The notes under the pieces are model-generated. The model was not told the origin of the DNA and ran no database searches. It was given only the letters and a program-made list of their open reading frames with translations. From NCBI RefSeq assembly GCF_900106595.1, contig NZ_FNNC01000005.1, positions 1 through 64,000 on the forward strand: a stretch of 64,000 nt of DNA, written 5' to 3'. Below are positions 49,293 to 58,370 of the stretch, in pieces. This DNA is from Marinococcus luteus (GTDB taxonomy: Bacteria > Bacillota > Bacilli > Bacillales > Marinococcaceae). Position 1 is the first letter of the stretch. Each line of letters opens with the position of its first letter. The position numbers and the translations under genes were made by a program.

Positions 49293-50726
49293 CTATCCTT
49301 TCTCCCTATGTTTCACTTTTACAAAAAAGCGGTTATCTTCTTTCCTGCCGCCCTGCAGGCGTCCTCCGTTCTGCAGAAGGTCACGGGCATAGCTAATTCT
49401 TCCGGCGTCCATACATTCTCCTTCAAGCCAGAGAGGGACCCCCGGAGGATAGGGAACCAGCGGCGCTGCCGCAGTTCTTCCCTCTGCGCTTTCAAGCAGG
49501 ATCCACTCTTCGCCGCCAGGCTCTTCTTCCCGGGCGCCTTCGGAGAGCCGGGGAAACAATTCAAACATGGAAAAGGAGGGGACCCTGTTCCCGTTCCGGG
49601 GCTCAAGTCCTTCCCACACTCTCTCGACTGCCTTTAAGGGAATGTTGATATGTTCGCTGGTCAGGGGCAGAGTCCAGAGAACATAGCTGCTGCCGGCAAG
49701 CTCTGAATAGATGTGTTCCTGTTCGAGGGCCTCTTGCACCTCCCATCCTGTATACCCTTCAGGTACCGGAACCATCAATTTTAATGGATCCGGGGCTACG
49801 TGCTCCGGCGGCTGTATCAGTCTGCTGCCGATGACTGCCTCAAGCTGCTGCTTTTGGGCGGAAAGCTGTTCGGCACTCCATCCCTCATGCTGCATTGTAT
49901 GTACGTAATGACGGGCAGCATCGAGCGAAGCGAGGAGCAGATATGAAGGGCTGCTCGACTGCAGCATCCCCAGATAATAGGATAGACGTTCACGGGAAAC
50001 CCGGGAGCCGGATACATGTAGATACGCACTCATCGTGAGAGCCGGCAGCATTTTATGCGCGGACTGGACGACCACATCCGCCCCCTGGGCGAGAGCCCCT
50101 TTCGGAAGCAGCGGACTGGCTGCAAAGTGGGCTCCGTGGGCTTCATCTACGAGCAATACCCCATCACGTTCGTGCACGAACTCTGCAAGGGACGAAATAT
50201 CACTGCTCCACCCTTCATACGAAGGAGAAGTGATGACTGCCCCTTTTAATGATGGGTAACGGGCCCACGCGTCTGCCAGTATTTCCCGGGAAATACCGAT
50301 GGAAAGCTGCGTATATTCATCTATTTCCGGCCGTGCAAATACGGCCCGGACACCGGCAAGCTTTAACGCATTCATCACTGATTTGTGAGCATCGCGCTGC
50401 ACGAGCACTTGGTCTCCCGGAGAAAAGGCGGCCATTACCATCGCAAGGTTTCCTGTTGTAGAGCCGTTAATTAAAAACCAAGTTCTCTCGGCCCCGAACA
50501 CTTCCGCCGCTAAATGTTCAGCTTCCGCAATCCCTTCTTCAGGCTGATGAAGGTCGTCGAGTCCGGTGATTTCTGTCAGGTCGTAAGGAAAGATGTTTTT
50601 CCATTCCTTTAGCGACGCCGGAAAAACGGTGCCGTTTTTATGCCCTGGCACGTGAAAGGATACCGGCCGGCCGGCCATATGCTGCTGCACCATACGGACA
50701 ATAGGCTGATCCTGTTGGCAAACCAT
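49293..50726 (-). CDS. yaaO: Orn/Lys/Arg decarboxylase family PLP protein (YaaO)
   Basis: Fold type I PLP enzyme related to SpeA/Cad. The N-terminal FHVPGHKNG, LLVDEAHGAHF and the PLP Lys in VVQSAHKMLPALTMSAYLH are clear, and the 477-aa length is that of the short YaaO group, lacking the wing domain of E. coli inducible decarboxylases. The true substrate (lysine, arginine or other) is not known. Start ATG at 50726 (MVCQQDQPIVRM) with AAGGGAG 10 nt upstream; a GTG at 50735 is also possible. It is divergent from the LOG gene. Confidence 0.9.
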   Translation of the reverse strand: MVCQQDQPIVRMVQQHMAGRPVSFHVPGHKNGTVFPASLKEWKNIFPYDLTEITGLDDLHQPEEGIAEAEHLAAEVFGAERTWFLINGSTTGNLAMVMAAFSPGDQVLVQRDAHKSVMNALKLAGVRAVFARPEIDEYTQLSIGISREILADAWARYPSLKGAVITSPSYEGWSSDISSLAEFVHERDGVLLVDEAHGAHFAASPLLPKGALAQGADVVVQSAHKMLPALTMSAYLHVSGSRVSRERLSYYLGMLQSSSPSYLLLASLDAARHYVHTMQHEGWSAEQLSAQKQQLEAVIGSRLIQPPEHVAPDPLKLMVPVPEGYTGWEVQEALEQEHIYSELAGSSYVLWTLPLTSEHINIPLKAVERVWEGLEPRNGNRVPSFSMFELFPRLSEGAREEEPGGEEWILLESAEGRTAAAPLVPYPPGVPLWLEGECMDAGRISYARDLLQNGGRLQGGRKEDNRFFVKVKHREKG

Positions 50727-50806
50727 GACATTCACGCTCCCTTTTCGCCTCTCTTTTTTATCTTAACATGAAAATTTGGCTGTTCTTTCTCTTTTTTTAC
50801 TCGTGC

Positions 50807-50812
50807 TATACT
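50807..50812 (+). promoter_or_regulatory. Extended -10 promoter for the LOG gene
   Basis: TGC followed by TATACT gives an extended -10 element about 36 nt before the start codon; the -35 region is poor. Confidence 0.5.
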
Positions 50813-50847
50813 ATTCAATGATTGAGATATTAAAGGAGAGATGTCTG

Positions 50848-51414
50848 ATGAAAAGCATTGCTGTATTTTGCGGCTCCCGTCTCGGAAGCGACCCCGTATA
50901 TAAAGATTCAGCATCAGCTCTTGGCAGAGAGATAGCCTCCTCTGGGCGCACACTGGTCTACGGCGGATCCAATGTAGGAATGATGGGGCGCCTCGCAGAT
51001 GCTGCGCTCGAAGCCGGCGGTGAAGTTATAGGGGTCATACCGGATAAACTCGTTGAACGGGAGATTGCCCATCCTTCCCTTAGTAACCTTTATAAAGTAT
51101 CTACAATGCATGAGCGAAAAGCCAAAATGGCCGAACTTGCCGATGGATTCATAGCGCTTCCGGGCGGCCCAGGGACCCTTGAAGAATTTTTTGAAATGTT
51201 TACATGGGCCCAGATCGGCGTGCACCAAAAACCGTGCGCACTTTTAAACATTCACCATTATTATGACCACCTGCTTCAATTTTTCAACCATATGGAACAG
51301 GAGCAGTTTCTCCCTGGCGGCCACCGCGACAAAATTATCGTTTCTGACTCTCCGAAAGAGCTTCTTCAACAGCTCAGCGAAAATCCGGGATTCGAAAAGA
51401 AGTTATACGAGTAA
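50848..51414 (+). CDS. LOG family protein (cytokinin riboside 5'-monophosphate phosphoribohydrolase-like)
   Basis: Rossmann-like hydrolase of 188 aa with the family motif LPGGPGTLEEFFEMFTWAQIG (PGGxGTxxE) and the N-terminal SIAVFCGSRLGSDP. Members cleave the N-glycosidic bond of nucleoside monophosphates. In Bacillota the physiological substrate is uncertain (YvdD in B. subtilis). The start is the ATG at 50848, preceded by AAAGGAGAG; the frame extends upstream through the promoter and is not used. A hairpin terminator follows immediately. Confidence 0.92.
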   Translation: MKSIAVFCGSRLGSDPVYKDSASALGREIASSGRTLVYGGSNVGMMGRLADAALEAGGEVIGVIPDKLVEREIAHPSLSNLYKVSTMHERKAKMAELADGFIALPGGPGTLEEFFEMFTWAQIGVHQKPCALLNIHHYYDHLLQFFNHMEQEQFLPGGHRDKIIVSDSPKELLQQLSENPGFEKKLYE

Positions 51415-51447
51415 CAGGCATAAAGTTGTGCCTGTGCTCTTTTTTTA
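51413..51447 (+). terminator. LOG gene terminator
   Basis: Hairpin ACAGGCA ... TGCCTGT followed by a seven-T run, overlapping the stop codon region. Confidence 0.8.
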
Positions 51448-51476
51448 TTCATTATTACTTCAGCCGGATAAACGCT

Positions 51477-51505
51477 TTGCGGAGCTTCTTATTTTTCGTT
51501 ATGAT
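51477..51505 (+). promoter_or_regulatory. Sulfotransferase gene promoter
   Basis: -35 TTGCGG (51477-51482), 17-bp spacer, -10 TATGAT (51500-51505), about 30 nt before the start codon. Confidence 0.6.
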
Positions 51506-51538
51506 AATAATAATTAAACAAACTATGCGGAGGAACCT

Positions 51539-52447
51539 ATGCGAAAAAAAGTGTTTATACATATCGGTTTTCATAAGACAGCGACTACGTTTTTACAGCA
51601 GAATGTGTATCCCAAACTAAAACAGGAAATCAAATACATACGAAAAAAGCGCATCGATCAGGAGCTTTATGATTTACGGCTGAAACGGCTGAGCGATGAA
51701 AACATTTATACCATTCGCACAAATATTGAAGCATTTATGCACCCGGACAAGCCGGTGCTTATTTCCTATGAAGGTCTTTCCGGCAGTCCATTTTCCCAGA
51801 AAAAATCAAAAAACAATCTAAAAGTGCTTGAAGACCTCCGCCGCACCTTTCCGGCAGATACGTATGATACCCATATTATCGTCGGTGTACGGGATCAAAT
51901 TGACCTGCTGACCTCCCTCTATGTTCAATATCTCCATCAGGGAGGATACAAGAGCGCCAAAGCTTTGTTTAAGGACTGGGAGGACCACGGTATTCTGGAT
52001 CATTATCACTATTACCGCTATCTCCAGAAAATAGAAGAGCTTTTCGGACCGGATAACTATTACCTGCTGCAGTACGAAAACTTTCGCAAGGATGAATACG
52101 GTCAAATTCTGCAGCTGCTTCAGTATATGGGCATCGACCGTGTACCAAAATACAACCGCTCTAAGCTGAACCGCAGCTACGGAGTCATGCAGGCGGTAAT
52201 TGCCCGCAAGTTGAATTATTTCGTTAAAACACCGCTGAATCCAAACGGTAAAATCCCCATCGTCGACATCCCGAAGATCGGCCTTGTATCTCCGCGGCGC
52301 CTGCTGCAGAATAACGCAAGCTTTGCCCTTCATTATAAAAGGTACTCGCTTCCTGTGAACCTTCAAAAAGTGCTGCAGCTGAAATACCAGAAGGATAATG
52401 AAAAGCTTGCCGAAGCCTATCAAATTAAAGATTATTCCAAAAGCTAA
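51539..52447 (+). CDS. PAPS-type sulfotransferase family protein
   Basis: A 302-aa protein with the 5'-phosphosulfate loop HIGFHKTATTFLQ (residues 8-20) and a 3'-phosphate-binding motif VGVRDQIDLLTSLY (Arg118, Ser126), both expected for PAPS-dependent sulfotransferases acting on sugars or lipids. Two acceptor types are possible: a cell-surface polysaccharide or a small molecule. The protein has no signal or TM segment. It is monocistronic with its own promoter and a strong terminator. A sulfated surface product is an inference worth testing, since such enzymes are sporadic in Bacillaceae. Confidence 0.8.
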   Translation: MRKKVFIHIGFHKTATTFLQQNVYPKLKQEIKYIRKKRIDQELYDLRLKRLSDENIYTIRTNIEAFMHPDKPVLISYEGLSGSPFSQKKSKNNLKVLEDLRRTFPADTYDTHIIVGVRDQIDLLTSLYVQYLHQGGYKSAKALFKDWEDHGILDHYHYYRYLQKIEELFGPDNYYLLQYENFRKDEYGQILQLLQYMGIDRVPKYNRSKLNRSYGVMQAVIARKLNYFVKTPLNPNGKIPIVDIPKIGLVSPRRLLQNNASFALHYKRYSLPVNLQKVLQLKYQKDNEKLAEAYQIKDYSKS

Positions 52448-52477
52448 CCGAAGAGCCCCGGCTCTTCGGTTATTTTT
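52446..52477. terminator. Sulfotransferase terminator
   Basis: Perfect 12-bp stem AACCGAAGAGCC/GGCTCTTCGGTT with a 2-nt gap at the top, then ATTTTT, between convergent genes. Confidence 0.85.
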
Positions 52478-52742
52478 CAATCAGTGCGAGCGTATAGCGT
52501 CCCCTGCTCCCAGGTTCATAAAGATTCACCGTATCTGTGGAATACTGCAGAATCTCAGACTGAAATGGTTCTGATTCCCCCACCTGCACATTAAAATCAT
52601 TTTCGTACAATAGTACAGTCACATCGTGATACTCCTCATGAGTAACCTGAAACATAAATTCGACGATCCTTTTTCCTTCTTCTGTGCGACCGTTTCTTAG
52701 CATCTTCTCTTCCTGAAACGCCCGGCTGTTAATATAAATCAT
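52470..52742 (-). CDS. Hypothetical protein, DUF3219-like
   Basis: A 90-aa acidic, soluble protein predicted to be mostly beta. The stretch EEYHDVTVLLYENDFNVQV and the ending STDTVNLYEPGSRGRYTLAL recall the DUF3219 (YkvR) family from memory, but I cannot verify the match. No signal peptide or TM. TTGGAGGAAAAAAGA precedes the ATG. Convergent with the sulfotransferase, divergent from the YihY gene. Confidence 0.6.
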   Translation of the reverse strand: MIYINSRAFQEEKMLRNGRTEEGKRIVEFMFQVTHEEYHDVTVLLYENDFNVQVGESEPFQSEILQYSTDTVNLYEPGSRGRYTLALIEK

Positions 52743-52913
52743 TCTTTTTTCCTCCTTTGGTTCTCTGCTTTATTCTGCCCTATAAAACATTCTGTTACAA
52801 TAATTACGTCCAGTCCGTGCCCCGGCAGTTTAAGCCCGCCCTCCTGGTGGTACGGTAAGGAAAGGCTTTGTATAAGCATGTATTGCCAAGCTGTAAAGAG
52901 AGGGGTATAACAT

Positions 52914-53765
52914 ATGAACACCATCAAATCCTATGCCAAAGAACTCATGGGCGAATTTAAAAAGGACGACGTCCCGTTACTTGCCGCCGCCCAATCCTAC
53001 TATTACCTGCTTTCCATTTTTCCGATGATGATTTTAATACTTACCATTCTTCCCCTTCTTAATATTGATTCCCAGGCCATTGTCACGCTTGTGCAGAATA
53101 CCGCCCCGAGTGGCATGACTTCTGTGCTCGAGGAAAACATTCTGAGTATCGTTGAAACCCCACGGGGTGGACTTTTCACCATCGGCCTGATCGGTGCATT
53201 ATGGTCGGCTTCCAATGGGATCAACGCTTTCATTAACGCTTCCAACACTGCATACGATATCGAAGAAACACGCTCCTTCATTAAAGTCCGGGGCCTTTCC
53301 ATTGCACTGACGCTCGGTATGATTATTGCACTTGCTGCCGCTCTTATTCTTCCTATATTCGGCAACCTGATCATTAATTTTATCAACTCTGTCGTCAGCC
53401 TCCCGCCTCAGACCGAGCTGCTGTTTCAAATTCTCCGGTGGGTCGTCGCCCTGACCATAATGTCTGCTGTGCTTCTCGTACTGTATCGTTTTGCTCCGAA
53501 CAAAACACTGAAATGGAAGGAAATTCTTCCCGGCGCTATCACAGCTGCCGTGCTGTGGCAGCTGATATCTCTCGCTTTTTCCTTTTATGTCAGCAACTTC
53601 GGCAACTACTCTGCCACCTACGGGAGCCTTGGCGGTATTATTATTCTAATGCTTTGGTTTTTCCTGACCGGCATGATTTTAATGATCGGCGCTGAACTGA
53701 ACGTTATTTATCACCGCCGCCACGGAAAATCCTCCACCGCGTCCGCTTCTCCGGAAGAAACGTGA
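52914..53765 (+). CDS. YihY/virulence factor BrkB family membrane protein
   Basis: A 283-aa membrane protein with about six TM helices (first about residues 30-50). The region VPLLAAAQSYYYLLSIFPMMI, the LWSASNGINAFINASNTAYD motif, and the late SFYVSNFGNYSATYGSLGGII are characteristic of the YihY/BrkB family, once wrongly called RNase BN. Function is unknown; some members are linked to export or stress. AGAGAGGGG precedes the start. The last 16 residues are a short S/A/E-rich tail. Confidence 0.92.
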   Translation: MNTIKSYAKELMGEFKKDDVPLLAAAQSYYYLLSIFPMMILILTILPLLNIDSQAIVTLVQNTAPSGMTSVLEENILSIVETPRGGLFTIGLIGALWSASNGINAFINASNTAYDIEETRSFIKVRGLSIALTLGMIIALAAALILPIFGNLIINFINSVVSLPPQTELLFQILRWVVALTIMSAVLLVLYRFAPNKTLKWKEILPGAITAAVLWQLISLAFSFYVSNFGNYSATYGSLGGIIILMLWFFLTGMILMIGAELNVIYHRRHGKSSTASASPEET

Positions 53766-53836
53766 GCCGGTCTGCCCCAGGGCTGCCCGTTTTTTCTTTT
53801 AATACTTATCATTTCAGGTCCGGGTCAAAAATAATA

Positions 53837-53873
53837 AAAGGAAGGCTCCCTATCGCAGGAACCTTCCTTTTTG
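53837..53873. terminator. Bidirectional terminator between YihY and GT2 genes
   Basis: Arms AAAGGAAGG and CCTTCCTTT with flanking A and T runs, between convergent genes. Confidence 0.8.
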
Positions 53874-53879
53874 CGTTGT

Positions 53880-56147
53880 TCAGCTGATGCTTGAGGACTG
53901 ACTGCTTATGCTTTCCTGTAAAAACTGCATACCTACCCACGTTTTACGGCCACGCTGCTGGATCCACTGGGTACGCGCGTAGTTATCCGGAAAATCATCC
54001 TCTCTTCCGGAAATATAGACAATATCTCCCGGCTGAATACTTTTGACGTTCTTTACCTGCACCCGGCAGCCGCTCATGCTGTAATCCCTGACTACCGCTT
54101 CATAAATAACGTTGTTTACTTTTAAAGTCGCAGACATATTCACCTGTTCCCGGACAGCCATGCGTTTTGCCTGGGCCGGCTGTTTTTCCGTCCCTCTGAA
54201 AAACTTCAGAAAGGCTCTCCCGAGCGAAGAACGCTCGTAAATACGTTTCGTATAAATATCCGCCATTTCTAAAAACATGACCTGGATTAAACTACGGTAC
54301 TGTTCCAGAGTTACATTTTGAAATTTACCTCCAGCAGCAGCCATGGCCTCTGCCTGGCCGCCGACCCACAGCTTATGCACATGGAGGCCGTTAATCGGAC
54401 CGGCGCTGAGCGTAAAGTGTTCTTCCTCTGACAGCCAGGACTTTGCTTCCGGGTGTGCTACTTCAAAACGCACCCCGGTCTCACTCAGATCCAGCACTTT
54501 GCACGGGAGCGTTCTCCCCCCGGCTGACACAGTACCTTCCAGATCTACTTTGTGCCGTTCGGCTCCGCGAAAACGCGGACGTTCCACTGAAACCATTAAT
54601 GCCAGTACGAGAGCTACAGCGTTATAGATGATCCAGAAAATATTAATGTACAATACGTCTTCGTTTTGAAAAAGCGTTAGAGAAGTAGTGAAATGCACCA
54701 CCACTCTAGCCAGGGCAATAAAGGTGAGCGCAAGCAGTACAAGATACGGAATACTGACCCTCCACAAAAACTGCCGGCGGTCGTTTTGGATGCCCTTGGC
54801 TGTCACATTAAACTTGATGTTTTTTCGCATAAACGCTTCCGTAATTACCGAGACTGCCATGTACGGTGCCATTGCTACTTCATAAACATGACTCCAGAGC
54901 ACTGTGCGTTTCTGATCGGACATTAACCGGAAAGCCAGCTGGGATGAAAGAAAGGCCGGCAGCCAGTAAAGCACCAGCGTTTCAAACTCTGCATTCAGGC
55001 TGTAAATGGAAAAAATCAAAAACAACAGCGGTGCCAGCAGAAAAATCATTTTATAAACACCGAAGAACCAGTAGTTGATGCCATCCATATACAACAGCCG
55101 CTGCATAAAGGAGAGGCCTTTGATTTTCATCGGATTCCATTTCCGGGTGACCTGAATATTGCCACGGCACCAGCGGTCTCTCTGCTTTAAAAGGTCAGCA
55201 TATGTTTCCGGGGCGAGCCCGACGGCCAATGTTTCGTTCACGAATACCGTTTTTTGTTGTCCGGTTTGAAGCAGCATTCCAGTTGCCATGTCTTCAGTAA
55301 TCACACCAGTGGCAAAGCCGCCGATATCCTCGAGCGACTTTCTGCGGAACAGAGCGTTACTGCCTATATACATGGTAGCGTTAAAGCGATCTTTTCCTTC
55401 TTCAAGCCGGCGCATGAAAAAATCCTGCTCGTTGGTGATATTGTCTTCAAAAAACAAATTGTACTGAAAAGGATCCGCGTTATAAAACACCTGCGGCGCC
55501 TGGACGAACGACACTTTTTCGTCCGTGAACTGCCCGAGGGTACGCTCGAGGAACTCGGCTTTTGGCACCATATCAGCATCCATCGTAACAACGATTTCCC
55601 CGTCGGTTTTCGTTAACGCATCATTCAGGTTGCCGGCTTTGGCGTGTTCGTTGCCGGGGCGGGAGATGTAGCCTACACCTAAGCTTTCTGCAAGGCGGCG
55701 CACAGACTCTCTTTTCCCGTCATCGCAGACGTATACTTTCAATAAGTCTTCAGGATAGCGCATCATCGTGCACGCGATCATAGTTCGCTTCAAAAGGTCT
55801 TCCGGTTCGTTATATGTTGCGATGAATACATCGACTGCAGGCAGGCTTTCCAGCTCTGAGAGTGGAATATGTTTTCGTTTGAACGGTCTCCAGGATAAAA
55901 TCGTAAACACAATCGCCTGGAAATAGCCCATTACTTCTGTAGCCAATAACAGAATCCCGGCGATAAAGCTGATAATGCCCAGTGTAGGAATCGTTTCGGC
56001 CGCTCTCCAAAAAAGATAGAGAGCATTGACGATAAGAAAAAGGGAGAGCAGTATGTGCCGGGACCATGTCCATTTTTTTGCTGAAAAATACAGCAGCATT
56101 AGTACAATTATTTCTGCTGCTACGATGTACCAGAATGTGTCGTTCAT
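53880..56147 (-). CDS. Cellulose-synthase-like GT2 with two PilZ domains
   Basis: A 755-aa membrane glycosyltransferase. TM helices at about 4-22, 32-48 and 55-82 precede the cytoplasmic GT2 domain, which has DDG (142-144), DAD (190-192), TED (284-286) and QRDRW (322-326), the full processive-synthase set. Four to five TM helices follow (about 360-520). Then come two PilZ domains: the first with RGAER (527-531) and DLSETG (553-558), the second with RMAVR (662-666) and DYSMSG (688-693). Both keep the c-di-GMP RxxxR and D/NxSxxG motifs; BcsA has only one. It starts 13 nt after the GH10 gene, so the two are an operon. The polymer made is unknown. Confidence 0.9.
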   Translation of the reverse strand: MNDTFWYIVAAEIIVLMLLYFSAKKWTWSRHILLSLFLIVNALYLFWRAAETIPTLGIISFIAGILLLATEVMGYFQAIVFTILSWRPFKRKHIPLSELESLPAVDVFIATYNEPEDLLKRTMIACTMMRYPEDLLKVYVCDDGKRESVRRLAESLGVGYISRPGNEHAKAGNLNDALTKTDGEIVVTMDADMVPKAEFLERTLGQFTDEKVSFVQAPQVFYNADPFQYNLFFEDNITNEQDFFMRRLEEGKDRFNATMYIGSNALFRRKSLEDIGGFATGVITEDMATGMLLQTGQQKTVFVNETLAVGLAPETYADLLKQRDRWCRGNIQVTRKWNPMKIKGLSFMQRLLYMDGINYWFFGVYKMIFLLAPLLFLIFSIYSLNAEFETLVLYWLPAFLSSQLAFRLMSDQKRTVLWSHVYEVAMAPYMAVSVITEAFMRKNIKFNVTAKGIQNDRRQFLWRVSIPYLVLLALTFIALARVVVHFTTSLTLFQNEDVLYINIFWIIYNAVALVLALMVSVERPRFRGAERHKVDLEGTVSAGGRTLPCKVLDLSETGVRFEVAHPEAKSWLSEEEHFTLSAGPINGLHVHKLWVGGQAEAMAAAGGKFQNVTLEQYRSLIQVMFLEMADIYTKRIYERSSLGRAFLKFFRGTEKQPAQAKRMAVREQVNMSATLKVNNVIYEAVVRDYSMSGCRVQVKNVKSIQPGDIVYISGREDDFPDNYARTQWIQQRGRKTWVGMQFLQESISSQSSSIS

Positions 56148-56160
56148 GTCCTGCCCCCTG

Positions 56161-57219
56161 TTACAGTATATGATTAAAAATAAATGTTCGTTTCATACGG
56201 TCATATGCCGGCTTCATTTCCCAGCTGCTGTCAAACAGCAGCGGCTCCCCGCTTTCTGACTCCTGCCCGGTGACCCAGCTTTCTGCGTCACCCACCCCCC
56301 AGACGGTGAGGCCGCTGCAGGAGGTCTCCTCCATACAGACACTCGTCACATCTGCATAAATATCTGCCTGTGCCTGCAGGCGTTCCTCCCGGGGAGCATC
56401 CAGGTTTTGCAGCTTCACATCCATTTCGGTTACAGCTGTCTCAAAGCCAGCGGCCTCCCAGCGCTTAAAGTTTTCCTGCATCTTTTCCCTGGAAAATCTC
56501 GGGTCGGCAGCATCAATATGAGTCTGCATACCAATACCGTCAATCGGGACACCGTCATTTTTCCATCTGCTTAAGGCTTCAAACATAGCATCTGTTTTTT
56601 CATTTTTCATTTCATTACCATAGTCGTTGTAGTAGAGCTTTGCTTCGGGATCCGCTTCACGTGCCCATTCGAAAGCCAGAGGAATATATTCCGGTCCGAT
56701 ATATTCAAACCAGATAGTTTCTCTGTAGCTTCCATCGTCATTCCAGGCTTCGTTAACGACGTCCCATTCCTGCACGCGTCCGCTGTAGTGCCCGGCCATT
56801 GCCTGCACATGATCTTTCAGCACTGCTTTAGCGCTTTGTTCATCCACTACCTTTTCATGAACCCAATCGGGAAGCGCTTCGCCCCATACAAGCGGGTGAC
56901 CCCGGACCTTCATACCATTTTGTTCAGCAGTCTCTACAATGTCATCTGCTTTTTGAAAGCTGTAACTTCCTGGTTCAGGCTGCACGGCCTCCATCTTCAT
57001 CTCGTTTTCTACGGTGAGACTGCTGAATTCTTCAACGAGCAGATCTTTATACTTTTCATTGTCTGCAAGCGGATCCCAGCGCACCGAAGCACCTATATAA
57101 TGCCCGGAGTCCTCCGCGTTTTTACCAAGTGAAGCGTTTGATTTCATTACAAACCATCCTCCTGCCCCTGCCATAAGTAAGATCAGAAGCCCGGCTATAA
57201 CAAAAAAGATCTTCTTCAA
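56161..57219 (-). CDS. Membrane-anchored GH10 glycosidase (endo-beta-1,4-xylanase family)
   Basis: A 352-aa protein with a single N-terminal TM anchor (about residues 4-25) and one GH10 TIM barrel, no carbohydrate-binding module. The HPLVWG motif (108-113), the acid/base Glu157 in WDVVNEAW and the nucleophile Glu265 in VTEMDVKL are intact, so it should be active on the outer face of the membrane. It lies first in an operon with the GT2-PilZ synthase. Polymer synthases are often paired with a trimming glycosidase (BcsZ, GH8, for cellulose); a GH10 in that role would be unusual. Plant xylan use is the alternative, but no xylan uptake genes are nearby. Confidence 0.92.
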   Translation of the reverse strand: MKKIFFVIAGLLILLMAGAGGWFVMKSNASLGKNAEDSGHYIGASVRWDPLADNEKYKDLLVEEFSSLTVENEMKMEAVQPEPGSYSFQKADDIVETAEQNGMKVRGHPLVWGEALPDWVHEKVVDEQSAKAVLKDHVQAMAGHYSGRVQEWDVVNEAWNDDGSYRETIWFEYIGPEYIPLAFEWAREADPEAKLYYNDYGNEMKNEKTDAMFEALSRWKNDGVPIDGIGMQTHIDAADPRFSREKMQENFKRWEAAGFETAVTEMDVKLQNLDAPREERLQAQADIYADVTSVCMEETSCSGLTVWGVGDAESWVTGQESESGEPLLFDSSWEMKPAYDRMKRTFIFNHIL

Positions 57220-57556
57220 AACAGTATTTTCTCCTTTTGTGCATTGCCATTATCAAGGCTGATATTTTAACTTTTTTTTCCAATTACATATGTATTTATA
57301 CTTAATGATACCATTATTTTAGTTCGTTAAGAAGCTTTAACCCATACTTTTTCCATTGATAATTCCAATCTGTTTCTATGTCTGTAAATTTAAAACAGGA
57401 TACAAATCATGTTCAACTGCGAAGCTTTTATGTATAAAAACTCTTTGTTTTTAAAGATTTTTGCGTGAAAACCTGTATTCCTGCCTGATTTATGCTTATA
57501 GTGTAACTAGTAAAATCAAGACTCAAAACAGCAGCTGTGATAAGGAGGCCCATGTT
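57220..57556. other. Divergent intergenic region, GH10 operon/DeoR gene
   Basis: About 340 bp, A/T-rich, no ORF. It must hold promoters for both directions, but I see no confident -35/-10 pair. A 10-bp perfect palindrome TACATATGTA lies at 57285-57294, within the likely GH10 operon control region. Confidence 0.5.
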
Positions 57557-58321
57557 ATGCTCGCTTTTGAACGAAGAGAAAAAATTCTATCCACTCTCTA
57601 CAGTGATAAAAAAGTATTCGTCGCTCCCCTGGCTTCAACGTTTAACGTCACTGAGGAAACGATTCGCCGTGACCTTGAAAAGCTTGAACGTGAAGGGGTT
57701 GTTACCCGTAATTACGGCGGAGCCACGCTCAATGAACGAACGAGCGAAGACCTTCCCTACCAGACAAGAAATACGATCAATTTAGAGGAAAAAAGAGTCA
57801 TTGCACAACTGGTGCCGCCGCTCATCAAGGACGGCTCTTCCATTATGGCTGACACGAGCTCCACGGTGTATGAAGCACTGCAGGTGCTTCAGCAGTCCAA
57901 GGATCATCTCACCATTATTACAAACAGCGTCTCTATTCTTCAGGACTTTGCATTTTCATCCTTTGACGTGTTCTCTACCGGAGGAAGCCTTCGGAAAAAC
58001 TCGCGATCCCTGGTGGGTCCGTCAGCCATTCGTTCAGTACAGCAGTACAACGTAGATGCAGCTGTAGTCAGCTGTAAAGGCATTTCAATGACGCAGGGCA
58101 TTATGGATACGAATGAGCCGGAAGCTGATTTAAAGCAGTACATGCAGAATCAGGCACGGCAGGTTATTCTGCTTGTCGACCATACAAAGTTTGGAGCTGT
58201 CTCCCTGGTCAAAACATTTCCTTTTGAACAGGTGGATTGCCTGGTAACCAACAAAAAACCTGCGGAGGAGTGGCTCGATTTTTTCGGACAGCACGGGATC
58301 GATATTATTTTTCCTTCATAA
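57557..58321 (+). CDS. DeoR family transcriptional regulator
   Basis: A 254-aa repressor with an N-terminal DeoR helix-turn-helix (residues 1-57; FERREKILSTLYSDKKVFV, then VTEETIRRDLEKLEREG) and a C-terminal sugar-phosphate sensor domain (about 75-235) with ADTSSTVYEAL and LLVDHTKFGAVSL. The ATG at 57557 follows AAGGAGG by 9 nt; upstream codons are not used. It is divergent from the GH10-GT2 operon and convergent with a Gfo/Idh dehydrogenase, so it may control either. Effector unknown, presumably a phosphorylated sugar. Confidence 0.93.
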   Translation: MLAFERREKILSTLYSDKKVFVAPLASTFNVTEETIRRDLEKLEREGVVTRNYGGATLNERTSEDLPYQTRNTINLEEKRVIAQLVPPLIKDGSSIMADTSSTVYEALQVLQQSKDHLTIITNSVSILQDFAFSSFDVFSTGGSLRKNSRSLVGPSAIRSVQQYNVDAAVVSCKGISMTQGIMDTNEPEADLKQYMQNQARQVILLVDHTKFGAVSLVKTFPFEQVDCLVTNKKPAEEWLDFFGQHGIDIIFPS

Positions 58322-58370
58322 TAAAGCTCTGTCTTTCTGCTGCGACTGCAGAGAGACAGAGCTTTTATTT
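58321..58370. terminator. Bidirectional terminator, DeoR/Gfo-Idh
   Basis: Arms AAAGCTCTGTCT and AGACAGAGCTTT plus an inner TCTGC/GCAGA stem, between convergent genes. Confidence 0.85.

Noticed and set aside
51818-52480. Minus-strand ORF of 220 aa opposite the sulfotransferase
   Set aside because: The plus-strand frame has clear PAPS motifs, a promoter, a ribosome site and a terminator; the antisense frame has none.
53880-56147. Calling the GT2 gene bcsA (cellulose synthase)
   Set aside because: The catalytic motifs fit processive beta-glycan synthases generally; the double PilZ, the lack of a bcsB-like partner and the GH10 neighbour make cellulose unproven.
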